In this document: piece by piece, positions 14,922 through 23,047 of the stretch
How the letters are laid out: each line of letters begins with the position of its first letter
Position numbering within the stretch: the stretch's first letter is position 1
Assembly (NCBI GenBank): GCA_910579075.1
Contig: CAJTSV010000024.1
Coordinates: forward strand, 14,144 to 39,712
DNA length: 25,569 nucleotides
Direction: 5' to 3'
From: an uncultured Eubacterium sp.
GTDB lineage: Bacteria > Bacillota > Clostridia > Lachnospirales > Lachnospiraceae
Notes under the pieces: model-generated
Seen by the model: only the letters and a program-made list of their open reading frames with translations
Databases searched by the model: none
What the model was told of the DNA's origin: nothing
Position numbers and translations under genes: made by a program

Positions 14922-14959
14922 AAATAATTTACAGGAACAGAAAAATTTTACGGAATATC

Positions 14960-14989
14960 TTGATTTGTTTCCTGCTGTCGGTGTAATAT
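14960..14989 (+). promoter_or_regulatory. Promoter of the DUF362 lipoprotein gene
   Basis: TTGATT (14960-14965) with TAATAT (14984-14989, 18-bp spacer) or TGTAAT (14982-14987, 16-bp spacer). It lies about 50 bp upstream of the ATG. Confidence 0.5.
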
Positions 14990-15038
14990 AAAAGAAATAG
15001 TATTTTCAGGGAGGATTTTACAGAAGGGGGAGACCGTT

Positions 15039-16154
15039 ATGAAAAAACTGACAGCTCTGTTTCTGGGCCTGGTGTTTGCGTCCGGCTGTCTGGGCTGCAG
15101 TTCACAGCAGGCAGAAACAGGGAAGACAGATGAGGTACAAAAGGAATCTTCCGCTGCAGGGGAAAACAGCGGGACACAGAAAGAAGGCAGCAGCCAGGTG
15201 CAGGATGGGGATGCAGCTGGCAGCGGGGAAAACAGTGCAGAAGCAGAAGGCGGAAAAGAGGAAAGCGCTTACGAATTCAGCCGGTACGCCAAGACCGTTC
15301 CAATCGTATACATGTCGTCCGAGATTACGCCGCGTGCCCTGTTAAAACTCTACAAATCATTCGACCGGGAAGTGGAAGGAAACAATACGGCAGTCCAGAT
15401 ATCCTTTATCGAAACGCAGTCTGGCAGCGGCCTGCAGCCCGAGCTGGTCAGAGACCTGGTACAGTTTGTGGACGGAACGATTACAGGATGCAGCAGCACG
15501 GACAGCCGCTTTGGAACAGGCATGGACAGGTACCAGCAGACAGGCCGCGGATTTGCAGAAATTGCAAAAATCGATATTATGGATGCAGAAGGTTCCATCA
15601 CGATTCCGGTAGCAGGCGGCAGGCACCTGAGCAAAAATTATGTGGGAAGCCATTTTACGGATTATGACGGCTTTCTTGTGCTCTCGCATTTCCGCAGGCA
15701 TGAAATTGCCGGATTTGGCGGGGCAGTCAGCAATCTTTCGGTCGGCATCAGCTCGGCAGAAGGAAAGTGCATGATTTATACCGCAGGAAGGAGCCGTACC
15801 AGCCTCGAAGGCAGTGACCAGGACAGTTTTCTGGAGTCCATGGCAGAGGCCGGAAAGTCGGTGGTGGATGCGCTGGAAGGAAATATTTTGTATGTCAATA
15901 TTATGAATGCCTTATCGCTTGGCTGTGACTGTGACGGGACACAGTCCGGCAGTGATGTGCATGATATCGGAATCTTTGCTTCGGATGACCCGGTGGCATT
16001 AGACCAGGCATGCGTGGATTATGTGTATATGGCACAGGACAGCGGGGATTTTGTGGAGCAGATAGAGGAAATGAATGCGGAGTATGTTCTGGAATACGGG
16101 GAAGAAATCGGACTCGGGGACTGCGCCTATACGATAATTTCAATCGATGATTGA
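15039..16154 (+). CDS. DUF362 domain lipoprotein
   Basis: A 371-residue exported protein. The N-terminus MKKLTALFLGLVFASGCLGCSS is a lipoprotein signal; the lipidated residue is Cys17 or Cys20. A Gln/Glu/Ser-rich linker to about residue 85 is followed by the DUF362 fold: VPIVYMSSEITPRALLKLYK (part), a GTITGCSSTDSRFGTGMD segment, HFTDYDGFLVLSHFRRHEIAGFGGAVSNLSVG (in part), YVNIMNALSLGCDCDG and ASDDPVALDQACVDYV. These are standard for the family, which often carries a ferredoxin domain; none is present here. AGGGGGAG is the ribosome site. Function is unknown; a surface role in redox or metal handling is a guess. A weak hairpin (16189-16211) follows. Confidence 0.85.
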   Translation: MKKLTALFLGLVFASGCLGCSSQQAETGKTDEVQKESSAAGENSGTQKEGSSQVQDGDAAGSGENSAEAEGGKEESAYEFSRYAKTVPIVYMSSEITPRALLKLYKSFDREVEGNNTAVQISFIETQSGSGLQPELVRDLVQFVDGTITGCSSTDSRFGTGMDRYQQTGRGFAEIAKIDIMDAEGSITIPVAGGRHLSKNYVGSHFTDYDGFLVLSHFRRHEIAGFGGAVSNLSVGISSAEGKCMIYTAGRSRTSLEGSDQDSFLESMAEAGKSVVDALEGNILYVNIMNALSLGCDCDGTQSGSDVHDIGIFASDDPVALDQACVDYVYMAQDSGDFVEQIEEMNAEYVLEYGEEIGLGDCAYTIISIDD

Positions 16155-16253
16155 CAGTTTCACAAAGCCGCAGTACAATAAAAACCGCGGCGGCACAGGC
16201 CTGATGCCGCCAGCGGGTGTTTGATTATGAGCAGGCCGCGAAAGGAGCAGGAC

Positions 16254-16655
16254 ATGAAAATTGCAGTGACTTATGACGATGGAATGATATTCCAGCATTT
16301 TGGACATACCAGACAGTTTAAGTTTTATGAGATTGAAGGAAATGAAATTGTAAAGGAACAGGTAGAAGATACAGCCGGAAGCGGCCACGGCGCGCTTGCC
16401 GGATTTCTGGCAGGACATGGAATCGATACGCTTATCTGCGGCGGAATCGGCGGCGGGGCACAATCCGCGCTTGCCAGTGCGGGAATCCGTCTTTACGGCG
16501 GGGCTTCGGGCAGTGCCGATGAAGCAGTCAGGGCGCTGCTTGCCGGACAGCTTTCTTATAACCCGAACGTGCAGTGCAGCCATCACGGGCATGAGGAAGG
16601 GCATTCCTGCCACGGGACCTGTGGAGAACATGGACATTCCTGCCATGGAGCCTGA
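16254..16655 (+). CDS. NifX/NifB-C-terminal-like (dinitrogenase iron-molybdenum cofactor family) protein
   Basis: A 133-residue protein of the Nitro_FeMo-Co family: MKIAVTYDDGMIFQHFGHTR (part) at the start, GALAGFLAGHGIDTLICGGIGGGA in the middle and ALLAGQLSYN near the end. Such proteins bind metal-sulfur clusters or act as carriers, and are frequent in anaerobes with no nitrogenase. The last 26 residues form a Cys/His-rich tail (CSHHGHEEGHSC, then HGTCGEHGHSCHGA) likely to bind metal. AAGGAG precedes the ATG at 16254; an upstream in-frame ATG at 16221 has no such site. VanZ-like gene follows after 3 bp. Confidence 0.87.
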   Translation: MKIAVTYDDGMIFQHFGHTRQFKFYEIEGNEIVKEQVEDTAGSGHGALAGFLAGHGIDTLICGGIGGGAQSALASAGIRLYGGASGSADEAVRALLAGQLSYNPNVQCSHHGHEEGHSCHGTCGEHGHSCHGA

Positions 16656-16658
16656 AAC

Positions 16659-17162
16659 ATGGTTAAATTTTTAAATTCGGATTTAAGAAAGAAAATCTGC
16701 TTTGTTTTTGCATTGTGCTGGATGATTGTTATATTCAGCTTTTCAGCCAGGACGGCAGCGGAGTCGACAAAGGACAGTACCTCTATCGGGATGCTGTTCG
16801 GGCAGCTGTTTGTCCCTGCCTTTGCAGAAATGGACCCGCAGGAGCAGCTGTCTTTTGCGGACAAAATCGACCATCCAATCCGCAAGACAGCACATGCCAC
16901 CGAATATGCCGTGCTGGGTTTTTTCCTTGCAGGAAGCTATGCGGACAGGAAGAAAAAACGGGCAGCGCTGGTATTTGTCCCGCTGGCAGCGGGCGCATTT
17001 TATGCAGTGACCGATGAAGTGCACCAGCTGTTTGTCCCGGGCAGGAGCTGCCAGGTGACGGATATGCTGATAGACAGCTGCGGCGTGCTTGCCGGTGTTC
17101 TGGCTGGCCTGGCTTTGTTTCTGTGTGGGAGGCAGCATGAAAAAAAGAAACGGTTCGATTGA
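16659..17162 (+). CDS. VanZ-like membrane protein
   Basis: A 167-residue membrane protein with about four transmembrane segments. It has the VanZ family signature: the S...F.....FSFSARTA segment after the first helix, the helix region KIDHPIRKTAHATEYAVLGF (catalytic-looking His/Glu) and TDEVHQLFVPGRSCQVTDMLID (part). VanZ proteins confer low-level teicoplanin resistance in one context, but most chromosomal homologues have unknown roles at the envelope. GGAG lies 8 nt before the ATG, and that site is inside the 3' end of the NifX-like gene. It overlaps the next gene by 26 bp, so the three are one operon. Confidence 0.87.
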   Translation: MVKFLNSDLRKKICFVFALCWMIVIFSFSARTAAESTKDSTSIGMLFGQLFVPAFAEMDPQEQLSFADKIDHPIRKTAHATEYAVLGFFLAGSYADRKKKRAALVFVPLAAGAFYAVTDEVHQLFVPGRSCQVTDMLIDSCGVLAGVLAGLALFLCGRQHEKKKRFD

Positions 17163-18225
17163 TTTCTGGAAATTTGTATTTTCGCTTGTTATCGCAGGCT
17201 TTCATTCCATTTATTTTGCCAGGGGAGAAAAATTCTTTTTTTATGACGGTGCCAATATGGTGGAATTTTTCTTTCTGGTGTCCGGGTTTCTCATGGCAGC
17301 TTCTGTCATGAAACAGGATTCGCAGGGCGCTGCGGCCTGGAAAAGCACCTGGCGTTTTCTGTTTCACAAAATAAAGGGTATGTGCCCGGAGTATTATGTG
17401 GCCTGGGCAGTGGCATTTGTGATTAAAAATGCGGCAGGCGGGTTTCTGCCGCTGGCACTTATCTGCAAGCATGGGATTCTGAGCATCTGGGAGCTGTTTT
17501 TCTTAAGAATGGCAGGATTTAATGACTGGAATGCCAACGGTGCAACGTGGTATATTTCGGCCATGCTGTGGGTCATGCTTCTGCTGCTGCCGTTTTTTTT
17601 CAAAAACAAAGACTTTTTCCTGCATATCACAGCTCCGGTTCTGGCAATCGGGATTTTGGGGTACCTGTATGCTTCCACACGGGTGCTGCGGGGAAATACG
17701 GACTGGACGGGTATCTGCTTTAAGGGGCTTTTGCGCGCCGCGGGAGTCCTGTGTACGGGCTGCGTCTGCTATCTGGCCTGCCAGAAGCTGAAAGAACTGA
17801 CGCTTACCGCATTTTCCAAAATCCTGCTTTCCATTGTGGAAATCGGGGGATATCTGTTTGCGCTGTTTTGGACGTTCGGGCATGATTCTTCCAGAATGGA
17901 GTTTGTAATTCTGGTACTGTTTGCGGTGTCCGTCACAATCAGCTTCAGCCATCAGGGAATACTTGCCCCGGTATTTGATAACCGCGCAGCATACTGGCTG
18001 GGCAGCTTCAGCTTTCCGCTGTTTCTCGCACATCATGCATGGAGCGGAAGAATGAACAAGCTGTTTCCGCAGGATTCTTATGAGCAGCTTTTTGTGAAAT
18101 ATGCCCTGCTTTCCTTTGCCACGGCAGTTCTGGTATCGGTGCTGTCCGGGGCAGTGCGCAGGATATATGGGAAGCACCGGGAACAGCTGCGGGGGCTGTT
18201 TGTGCAGACGGAAAAATCAGCATAA
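17137..18225 (+). CDS. Acyltransferase-3 family membrane protein
   Basis: A 362-residue multi-pass membrane protein of the OafA/NodX type (Acyltransferase_3), about ten hydrophobic segments. The start reads MKKRNGSIDFWKFVFSLVIA, then FHSIYFARGEKF, and NMVEFFFLVSGFLMA holds the conserved "E.FF..SGF" motif. NGATWYISAMLWVMLLLLP (17-18 residues in) and FPLFLAHHAW also match the family. These enzymes O-acetylate surface glycans or lipids. The start at 17137 has GGGAGG 5 nt upstream; the open frame begins earlier only inside the VanZ-like gene. Substrate cannot be inferred. Confidence 0.85.
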   Translation: MKKRNGSIDFWKFVFSLVIAGFHSIYFARGEKFFFYDGANMVEFFFLVSGFLMAASVMKQDSQGAAAWKSTWRFLFHKIKGMCPEYYVAWAVAFVIKNAAGGFLPLALICKHGILSIWELFFLRMAGFNDWNANGATWYISAMLWVMLLLLPFFFKNKDFFLHITAPVLAIGILGYLYASTRVLRGNTDWTGICFKGLLRAAGVLCTGCVCYLACQKLKELTLTAFSKILLSIVEIGGYLFALFWTFGHDSSRMEFVILVLFAVSVTISFSHQGILAPVFDNRAAYWLGSFSFPLFLAHHAWSGRMNKLFPQDSYEQLFVKYALLSFATAVLVSVLSGAVRRIYGKHREQLRGLFVQTEKSA

Positions 18226-18341
18226 GTGTGCAGACGGATATAAAAAGCATCACGGCAGGGATTTATCTGTGAAAGCAGCCAGACCAGTGTGAATGTGCCG
18301 GACAGGCTGGAATCGAAAAGAGAAAAGGAGATAAAAACAGC

Positions 18342-19610
18342 ATGAAGAAAAAACCATTCGTAACAAAAGAGCAGCTGCAGGAAATCGTAAAGCAGTTTCC
18401 GACACCGTTTCATCTGTATGATGAAAAGGGAATCCGTGCAAATGCCCAGGCAGTCAGGGAAGCTTTTGCCTGGAACAAAGGCTACCGGGAATATTTTGCG
18501 GTAAAAGCGGAGCCAAACCCGTTTATTATCCAGATTTTAAAAGAATATGGCTGCGGCTGTGACTGTTCTTCCATGACAGAGCTGATGCTGTCTGATGCAC
18601 TTGGAATCCGCGGGGAACAGATTATGTTTTCTTCCAACAATACGCCGGCAGAGGAATTCCAGTTGGCGGACAGGCTGGGGGCAGTCATAAACCTGGATGA
18701 CATTACGCATATTGATTTTCTGGAACAGGCGATTGGAAAAATACCGGAAACCATCAGCTGCCGCTATAATCCGGGCGGGGTATACGAAATCAGCAACGGC
18801 ATTATGGACAACCCGCAGGATGCAAAATACGGCTTTACAAAAGAACAGCTGTTTGAAGGCTGCCGGATATTAAAGAAAAAGGGTGCAAAGCGGTTTGGCC
18901 TTCATTCGTTCCTGGTCAGCAATACGGTGACCAATGACTATTATCCGGTGCTTGCAAAGACGCTGTTTGAGCTGGCAGTAGAAATTAAGGAAAAGCTGGA
19001 TATTGAGATTAGTTTTGTGAATTTATCCGGCGGCGTGGGTGTTGCATACAGGCCGGACCAGACGCCGAATGATATCCGCGCCATCGGGGAAGGCGTGCAC
19101 AGGGTATTTGACGAGGTGCTCGTTCCAGCCGGGCTTGGAGATACAGCCGTTTATACAGAGATGGGACGCTTTATGACAGGGCCGTATGGATGCCTGGTAA
19201 CAAAGGCGGTGCATGAGAAGCATACCTATAAAGATTATATCGGGGTGGATGCCTGTGCGGCCAACCTGATGCGTCCGGCGATGTACGGCGCTTATCACCA
19301 TATTACGGTGATGGGAAAGGAAGATGCGCCTTGTGACCACAAATACGATGTGGTTGGTTCACTCTGTGAAAATAATGATAAATTTGCCGTAGACCGCATG
19401 CTTCCGGAAATCGAAAAAGGCGACCTGCTCGTGATTCATGATACCGGAGCGCATGGGTTTGCCATGGGCTATAACTATAACGGAAGGCTCTGGTCAGCAG
19501 AGGTGCTGCTGCAGGAAGACGGAACCGCGAAGCTGATACGCAGGGCACAGACGCCGAAGGATTATTTTGCGACGTTTGACTGTTTTGATATTATAAAGGA
19601 TATCTGCTGA
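18342..19610 (+). CDS. lysA: Diaminopimelate decarboxylase (LysA)
   Basis: A 422-residue PLP enzyme (fold III) that converts meso-diaminopimelate to L-lysine. The PLP-binding lysine is Lys55 in YFAVKAEPNP. Other landmarks are FGLHSF, the phosphate-binding SGGVGV (229-234), YTEMGRFM (271-278), a VDACAANLMRPAMYGAYH motif and GSLCENNDKFA (catalytic Cys342). The CENND form rather than CESGD, and the PGGVYEISNGIMDNP region, fit a divergent Clostridia-type group rather than the classical one. AAGGAG stands about 11 nt before the ATG. It is followed by a clear terminator. Carboxynorspermidine decarboxylase is a less likely alternative. Confidence 0.88.
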   Translation: MKKKPFVTKEQLQEIVKQFPTPFHLYDEKGIRANAQAVREAFAWNKGYREYFAVKAEPNPFIIQILKEYGCGCDCSSMTELMLSDALGIRGEQIMFSSNNTPAEEFQLADRLGAVINLDDITHIDFLEQAIGKIPETISCRYNPGGVYEISNGIMDNPQDAKYGFTKEQLFEGCRILKKKGAKRFGLHSFLVSNTVTNDYYPVLAKTLFELAVEIKEKLDIEISFVNLSGGVGVAYRPDQTPNDIRAIGEGVHRVFDEVLVPAGLGDTAVYTEMGRFMTGPYGCLVTKAVHEKHTYKDYIGVDACAANLMRPAMYGAYHHITVMGKEDAPCDHKYDVVGSLCENNDKFAVDRMLPEIEKGDLLVIHDTGAHGFAMGYNYNGRLWSAEVLLQEDGTAKLIRRAQTPKDYFATFDCFDIIKDIC

Positions 19611-19645
19611 AAGGGGCAGAGAGCTGGCTGTAAATGAAATATCAT

Positions 19646-19703
19646 AGGAGCAGCACAGGAAACCCTGATGTTATAAGGGAGTTGCTGTGTCTGCTCCTTT
19701 TTT
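19646..19703 (+). terminator. Intrinsic terminator of lysA
   Basis: AGGAGCAG-CACAG (19646-19658) pairs with CTGTG-T-CTGCTCCT (19685-19698, one bulged T), and a T6 run follows directly. It also overlaps the last codons of the convergent GH20 gene. Confidence 0.85.
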
Positions 19704-21684
19704 AGAAGACAGCTGAATCATTACCCTCCCGCAGCAAATCCGCATACCAGAAAATAACATCCTGAATCTGATGCAGTTCGGATTCCCGGCTGACGCTTCT
19801 CCATAGTTTTTTATATTCATAGAACCATTCTTCAAGCTCTGCTGCCAGCTGAAAATTGTCTGACGCAGCATTTTCCGCTGCAAGCCCGGCACGCCGTTCG
19901 CAGAGATGGATTTCGAGCAGCGCGAAAAGCTCGATGCCTTTCAGGGCAGTCAGGTAAGCGTGTATAAGCGGCCTTGTTTCTTTTGGAAGCCCTGGCTGCA
20001 GGCTATACAGCTGCTTTCGGAGCGGGTTCAGTGCTTCCAGCTGCCTGCGGATATCTTGTGGATTTTTTTCCAGAAATCCCTCTGTTACCTGTTCTTTATA
20101 CCGGATAAGGTTTCCCCACTGGGATTCCCAGCCCAGGGGAATGCGCGCGGCTGTCTGCACGAGGGTTTCGGTGGCGTCTGCGTATTCGATTCTGGAAATC
20201 TGGCGTCCGATATCTTCAAAAGACGGTATCTGGCTGTTCCAGGAAAAGGCTGCGCCGTAAATCATCCCGGGCAGGCTGAACTGTGGGTGATTGATATGCC
20301 CGAAATCTCCCCAGTCTGTCGTGAGCACGCCAATGGCATGGTGCGTGACGGCATAGCTGCACATCCGGCGGATATTTTCATAAGCGTTTTCCAGCTGGTT
20401 TGCCATCTGGTTCCAGCCGCTGACACCCGGACAGGCGTACTGCCTGGCACCGGCCTGTGCCAGCTGTTTTAAGACCGCATCGTCCTGGCTGGCCCCATAT
20501 CCCCAGGTCAGGCAGATGGTCTGTTCTGGCAGCTCCTGTATGGCCTGTGGAAAATGGCTCAGGATATCGCTCCACAGCATCGGTATTTTGCCCTGGCTGG
20601 TGAGAAAGACACACAGCTCCTTTACATAATCCAGATATAAGCGCCCGGTACCGGTTTCCAGGGCACGGCTGCGGCTTCTGCCTTTGCCAAGGTCAAAGGT
20701 CTCGTCACAGCCGATATTGAAGTGATTTGAGGAAAACAGCGGCAGGTACTGCTGTATCAGCCCTTTGACAAATGCCAGGCTTTCGGGATTGGATGCGTCA
20801 ATCGTATGGTGTGCCATCCGGCTGACGAAGCCAAACGGCTCATCCCTGGGATGCTCCAGCTCGCACAGGTGCTCACAGGTTTTGGTGCGCAGGATTTTAT
20901 AAAGGTGCCCGAAGCAGGAAAGGCTCGGGATTAATTCGATGCCAAGAGACAGGCAGTAAGCGTCCAGCTCGAGAATGTCCTCTGCGGTTAACGGCGTATC
21001 GTCGCGCCAGGCTTCGCTCAGGCCTTCGAATAAAAAGCTGTGCTCAATGTAAAGCTGCAGTTCATTGATTTTATAAAAAGCAAGCCTGTCTGCCAGCTTT
21101 TTCAGATAGTCCGGTGTCGGAATCCGCCCGCGGGTTACATCCAGGTAATATCCCCGGTGCGCCATTGCAGGATAATCAAAAATATCCATGCATGGAACGA
21201 TGCCGCCTGTCTGCCGGATAACCTGGCGCAGTGTCTGTGCGCCGTATAAAAGCCCGGCCCTTGTGCCTGCACAGATGCGGATGCCGTCCTGCGCAACGCT
21301 CAGGCGGTAAGCGCCTGATGCACAGCCTGCGGCATTTTGTGGCGGAACGGATAAATTGCAGCAGCTGTCCTGAGCCGGAACAGATAAAGTGCAGCAGCTG
21401 TCTTGTGACGGAACGGATAAATTGCGGCAGCTGCCCTGAGCCGGAACGGAAGCACCGTCCTGGCTGCCTGCCATGGAAAACAGCACGGCTGTCCGGGCAG
21501 AACTGCCTTTGGTAACCGCCAGGCGGCAGCCCAGCATATCCTGCAGTTCTTTTTGCAGCAGCCTGGCAGGGATATCGCCGTCAGAGCCGCAGGAAGGGTG
21601 GATGACAATTTTCTGGTCATAAGAAATGGTATAGGACTGCTTCGGATGGAAATCCAGCTTCTGTGGCTGCGGAATCAGGTACAT
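19702..21684 (-). CDS. GH20 beta-N-acetylhexosaminidase
   Basis: A 660-residue family 20 glycoside hydrolase removing terminal GlcNAc/GalNAc from glycans. The order is an N-terminal GH20b-like domain (1 to about 165), a TIM barrel starting at HRGYYLDVTRGRIP, catalytic Asp327-Glu328 in NIGCDETFDLGKG, then LPEQTICLTWGYG and TDWGDFGH. A helical C-terminal part follows. No signal peptide, so it acts inside the cell. The start at 21684 has AAAGGAG upstream and overlaps the PucR stop by 10 bp; an earlier ATG has no site. Residues about 85-118 are a tandem 11-residue repeat absent from normal family members. Confidence 0.88.
   Translation of the reverse strand: MYLIPQPQKLDFHPKQSYTISYDQKIVIHPSCGSDGDIPARLLQKELQDMLGCRLAVTKGSSARTAVLFSMAGSQDGASVPAQGSCRNLSVPSQDSCCTLSVPAQDSCCNLSVPPQNAAGCASGAYRLSVAQDGIRICAGTRAGLLYGAQTLRQVIRQTGGIVPCMDIFDYPAMAHRGYYLDVTRGRIPTPDYLKKLADRLAFYKINELQLYIEHSFLFEGLSEAWRDDTPLTAEDILELDAYCLSLGIELIPSLSCFGHLYKILRTKTCEHLCELEHPRDEPFGFVSRMAHHTIDASNPESLAFVKGLIQQYLPLFSSNHFNIGCDETFDLGKGRSRSRALETGTGRLYLDYVKELCVFLTSQGKIPMLWSDILSHFPQAIQELPEQTICLTWGYGASQDDAVLKQLAQAGARQYACPGVSGWNQMANQLENAYENIRRMCSYAVTHHAIGVLTTDWGDFGHINHPQFSLPGMIYGAAFSWNSQIPSFEDIGRQISRIEYADATETLVQTAARIPLGWESQWGNLIRYKEQVTEGFLEKNPQDIRRQLEALNPLRKQLYSLQPGLPKETRPLIHAYLTALKGIELFALLEIHLCERRAGLAAENAASDNFQLAAELEEWFYEYKKLWRSVSRESELHQIQDVIFWYADLLREGNDSAVF
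21344..21442. repeat. Intragenic tandem repeat, 3 x 33 bp
   Basis: Three consecutive 33-bp units (21344-21376, 21377-21409, 21410-21442), each starting GGAAC.GATAAA.TGC.GCAGCTG, plus a partial fourth GGAACGG at 21443. Translated on the minus strand they give CRNLSVPSQDS, CCTLSVPAQDS and CCNLSVPPQNA. Unit length is a multiple of three, so copy changes would not shift the frame. Confidence 0.9.
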
Positions 21685-22847
21685 GCATGCTCCTTTCCAG
21701 ATGCCTGGGAGCATTCACGCACATGCGCAAGCACCATCATGGCCAGCTTGAAGGTCATGGCATCTTCAAATTTGCGGATATCCAGCCCGAGCATTTTTTC
21801 CAGCCGTTCCAGCCGGTATACAAGTGTATTGCGGTGCAGGTACAGCTGCCTGGCTGTTTCGGAAATATTCAGGTTGTTTTCATAAAATTTCTGAATCGTG
21901 TTCTGGGTTTCTTCATCCAGGTCATCCGGAAGGTGTGTCCCGAATACCTCGAACAGAAACGCATTGCACAATTCAGTCGGAAGCTCTGCAATCAGCCGCC
22001 CGATGCCGAGCTTGTCATAGGCAATCGTATCGCGTTCTGCAAAAAAAGTACGCCGGATTTTCAGGGCCGAAACCGCTTCCTGGTAAATCCGCGGCAGCTG
22101 TGCAAAGCTGTCTGCGACGGTGCTGTACCCGATAGTGGTCTGTACAAGCGCTTCGGCGCGCAGCGTGTCAGCCAGTGTCTGTGCAAAACGTTTCAGGCTG
22201 TAGGACAGGTGCTCGGCATCGGCGGGCGCGCTGTTCTTTTTGCGGCGCGTGCGTTTTGGCGCATCGAGCATTTTATATTCTTTTAAAATATTGGAAGTGT
22301 CTTTGATAAGGAGCAGGTGTGTTTCATCCAGCTCGCAGCAGAAATCCGTTTTATGTCCGGCAAAAGCATGCTCGAGCAGCTGGAATGCATAGGAACCGGA
22401 AAATCCTTCGTCACATTCCAGGACAAAGGCACACCATAAGGCCGCAGACAGTTTCAGTTTTTTTATCTGGCGGTTCATATCCGGTGCAGACAGGGAGCCG
22501 TTGGTCAGATTGCGTATAAATCCGGCTTTTGTGACAGATTCTTCCTGGGATTCGAGCATGTGCCGCAGCTGGCACACGGTCAGCCGCCCAATTGTGAAAG
22601 AGTCTGGCGTGAAATTCGACACAAGCAGTACATGGGACAGCGAATCGGAACAGATGACCTTAAAGTAATGGAAACGGCCGAGTGACTGGCTTTCCACATC
22701 GGAGCGGATAAATTCCCGGACGCTGTCTGTCATGGAAATATCCATATCCGGTGCAGATGCCGTGCAGTTTCCGTCTGAATCGTATAAAATCATGGGGATT
22801 CGCGCAATTTCCATGATTTCTGCAAGTATATCCTGAAATTTTTTCAT
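21675..22847 (-). CDS. PucR/CdaR-type transcriptional regulator
   Basis: A 390-residue regulator. The C-terminal HTH_30 domain is clear: FYENNLNISETARQLYLHRN followed by TLVYRLERLEKMLGLDI and the trailing helix EDAMTFKLAMMVL. The N-terminal half has a PAS-like start (ILYDSDGNCTASAPDMDIS) and a central GGDEF-like CdaR segment. The start at 22847 is 9 nt after GAGG; the earlier ATG at 22871 lacks a site. It lies between MsmK and GH20 on the same strand, so it probably controls use of a glycan or its own operon. There is little room for a separate promoter after the upstream hairpins. Confidence 0.85.
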   Translation of the reverse strand: MKKFQDILAEIMEIARIPMILYDSDGNCTASAPDMDISMTDSVREFIRSDVESQSLGRFHYFKVICSDSLSHVLLVSNFTPDSFTIGRLTVCQLRHMLESQEESVTKAGFIRNLTNGSLSAPDMNRQIKKLKLSAALWCAFVLECDEGFSGSYAFQLLEHAFAGHKTDFCCELDETHLLLIKDTSNILKEYKMLDAPKRTRRKKNSAPADAEHLSYSLKRFAQTLADTLRAEALVQTTIGYSTVADSFAQLPRIYQEAVSALKIRRTFFAERDTIAYDKLGIGRLIAELPTELCNAFLFEVFGTHLPDDLDEETQNTIQKFYENNLNISETARQLYLHRNTLVYRLERLEKMLGLDIRKFEDAMTFKLAMMVLAHVRECSQASGKEHACT

Positions 22848-22878
22848 GAAAGAAATCCTCACCTCCTGCATTTGAATA

Positions 22879-22925
22879 AAGAAAGGAAGCCAATACCGGG
22901 TTGGGGATTGCAGGCTTCCTTTCTT
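22879..22925 (-). terminator. Second hairpin between msmK and the PucR gene
   Basis: A perfect 13-bp inverted repeat (22879-22891 with 22913-22925) around a 21-nt loop. Read on the minus strand it ends in a T-rich TTTCTTTATT, then meets the PucR ribosome site. It may be a second terminator or an attenuator of the PucR-GH20 unit. Confidence 0.65.
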
Positions 22926-22980
22926 AAAAAAGTAACAGTCCGCACTCCAGCCAGAATCATGCCAGACTGTGAACTGTTAC
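22926..22980 (-). terminator. Intrinsic terminator of the ABC ATPase gene
   Basis: On the minus strand GTAACAGT (22980-22973) pairs with ACTGTTAC (22939-22932) and is followed at once by T6 (22931-22926). It lies about 70 bp after the ATPase stop codon. The intervening 22981-23047 shows nothing else. Confidence 0.75.
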
Positions 22981-23047
22981 CCAATTCAGCCCGCCGCGGG
23001 ACTATCTGCCGCCAGGGCTGGAAAAATTCTGATTGAAACGATACAGA

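Noticed and set aside
16783..17472. Minus-strand 229-codon ORF
   Set aside because: It is a shadow of the VanZ-like and acyltransferase genes, whose membrane segments and motifs are clear on the plus strand.
19355..19372. GGTTCACTCTGTGAAAAT inside lysA, similar to the repeat's first hairpin
   Set aside because: It lies in the conserved GSLCENND coding motif and has no arm or flank structure.
22932..22980. Possible extra copy of the GTTAC/GTAAC repeat
   Set aside because: The arms are GTAACAGT/ACTGTTAC, the internal sequence is unrelated, no 8-bp flank repeats are seen, and the T6 run makes it a normal terminator.
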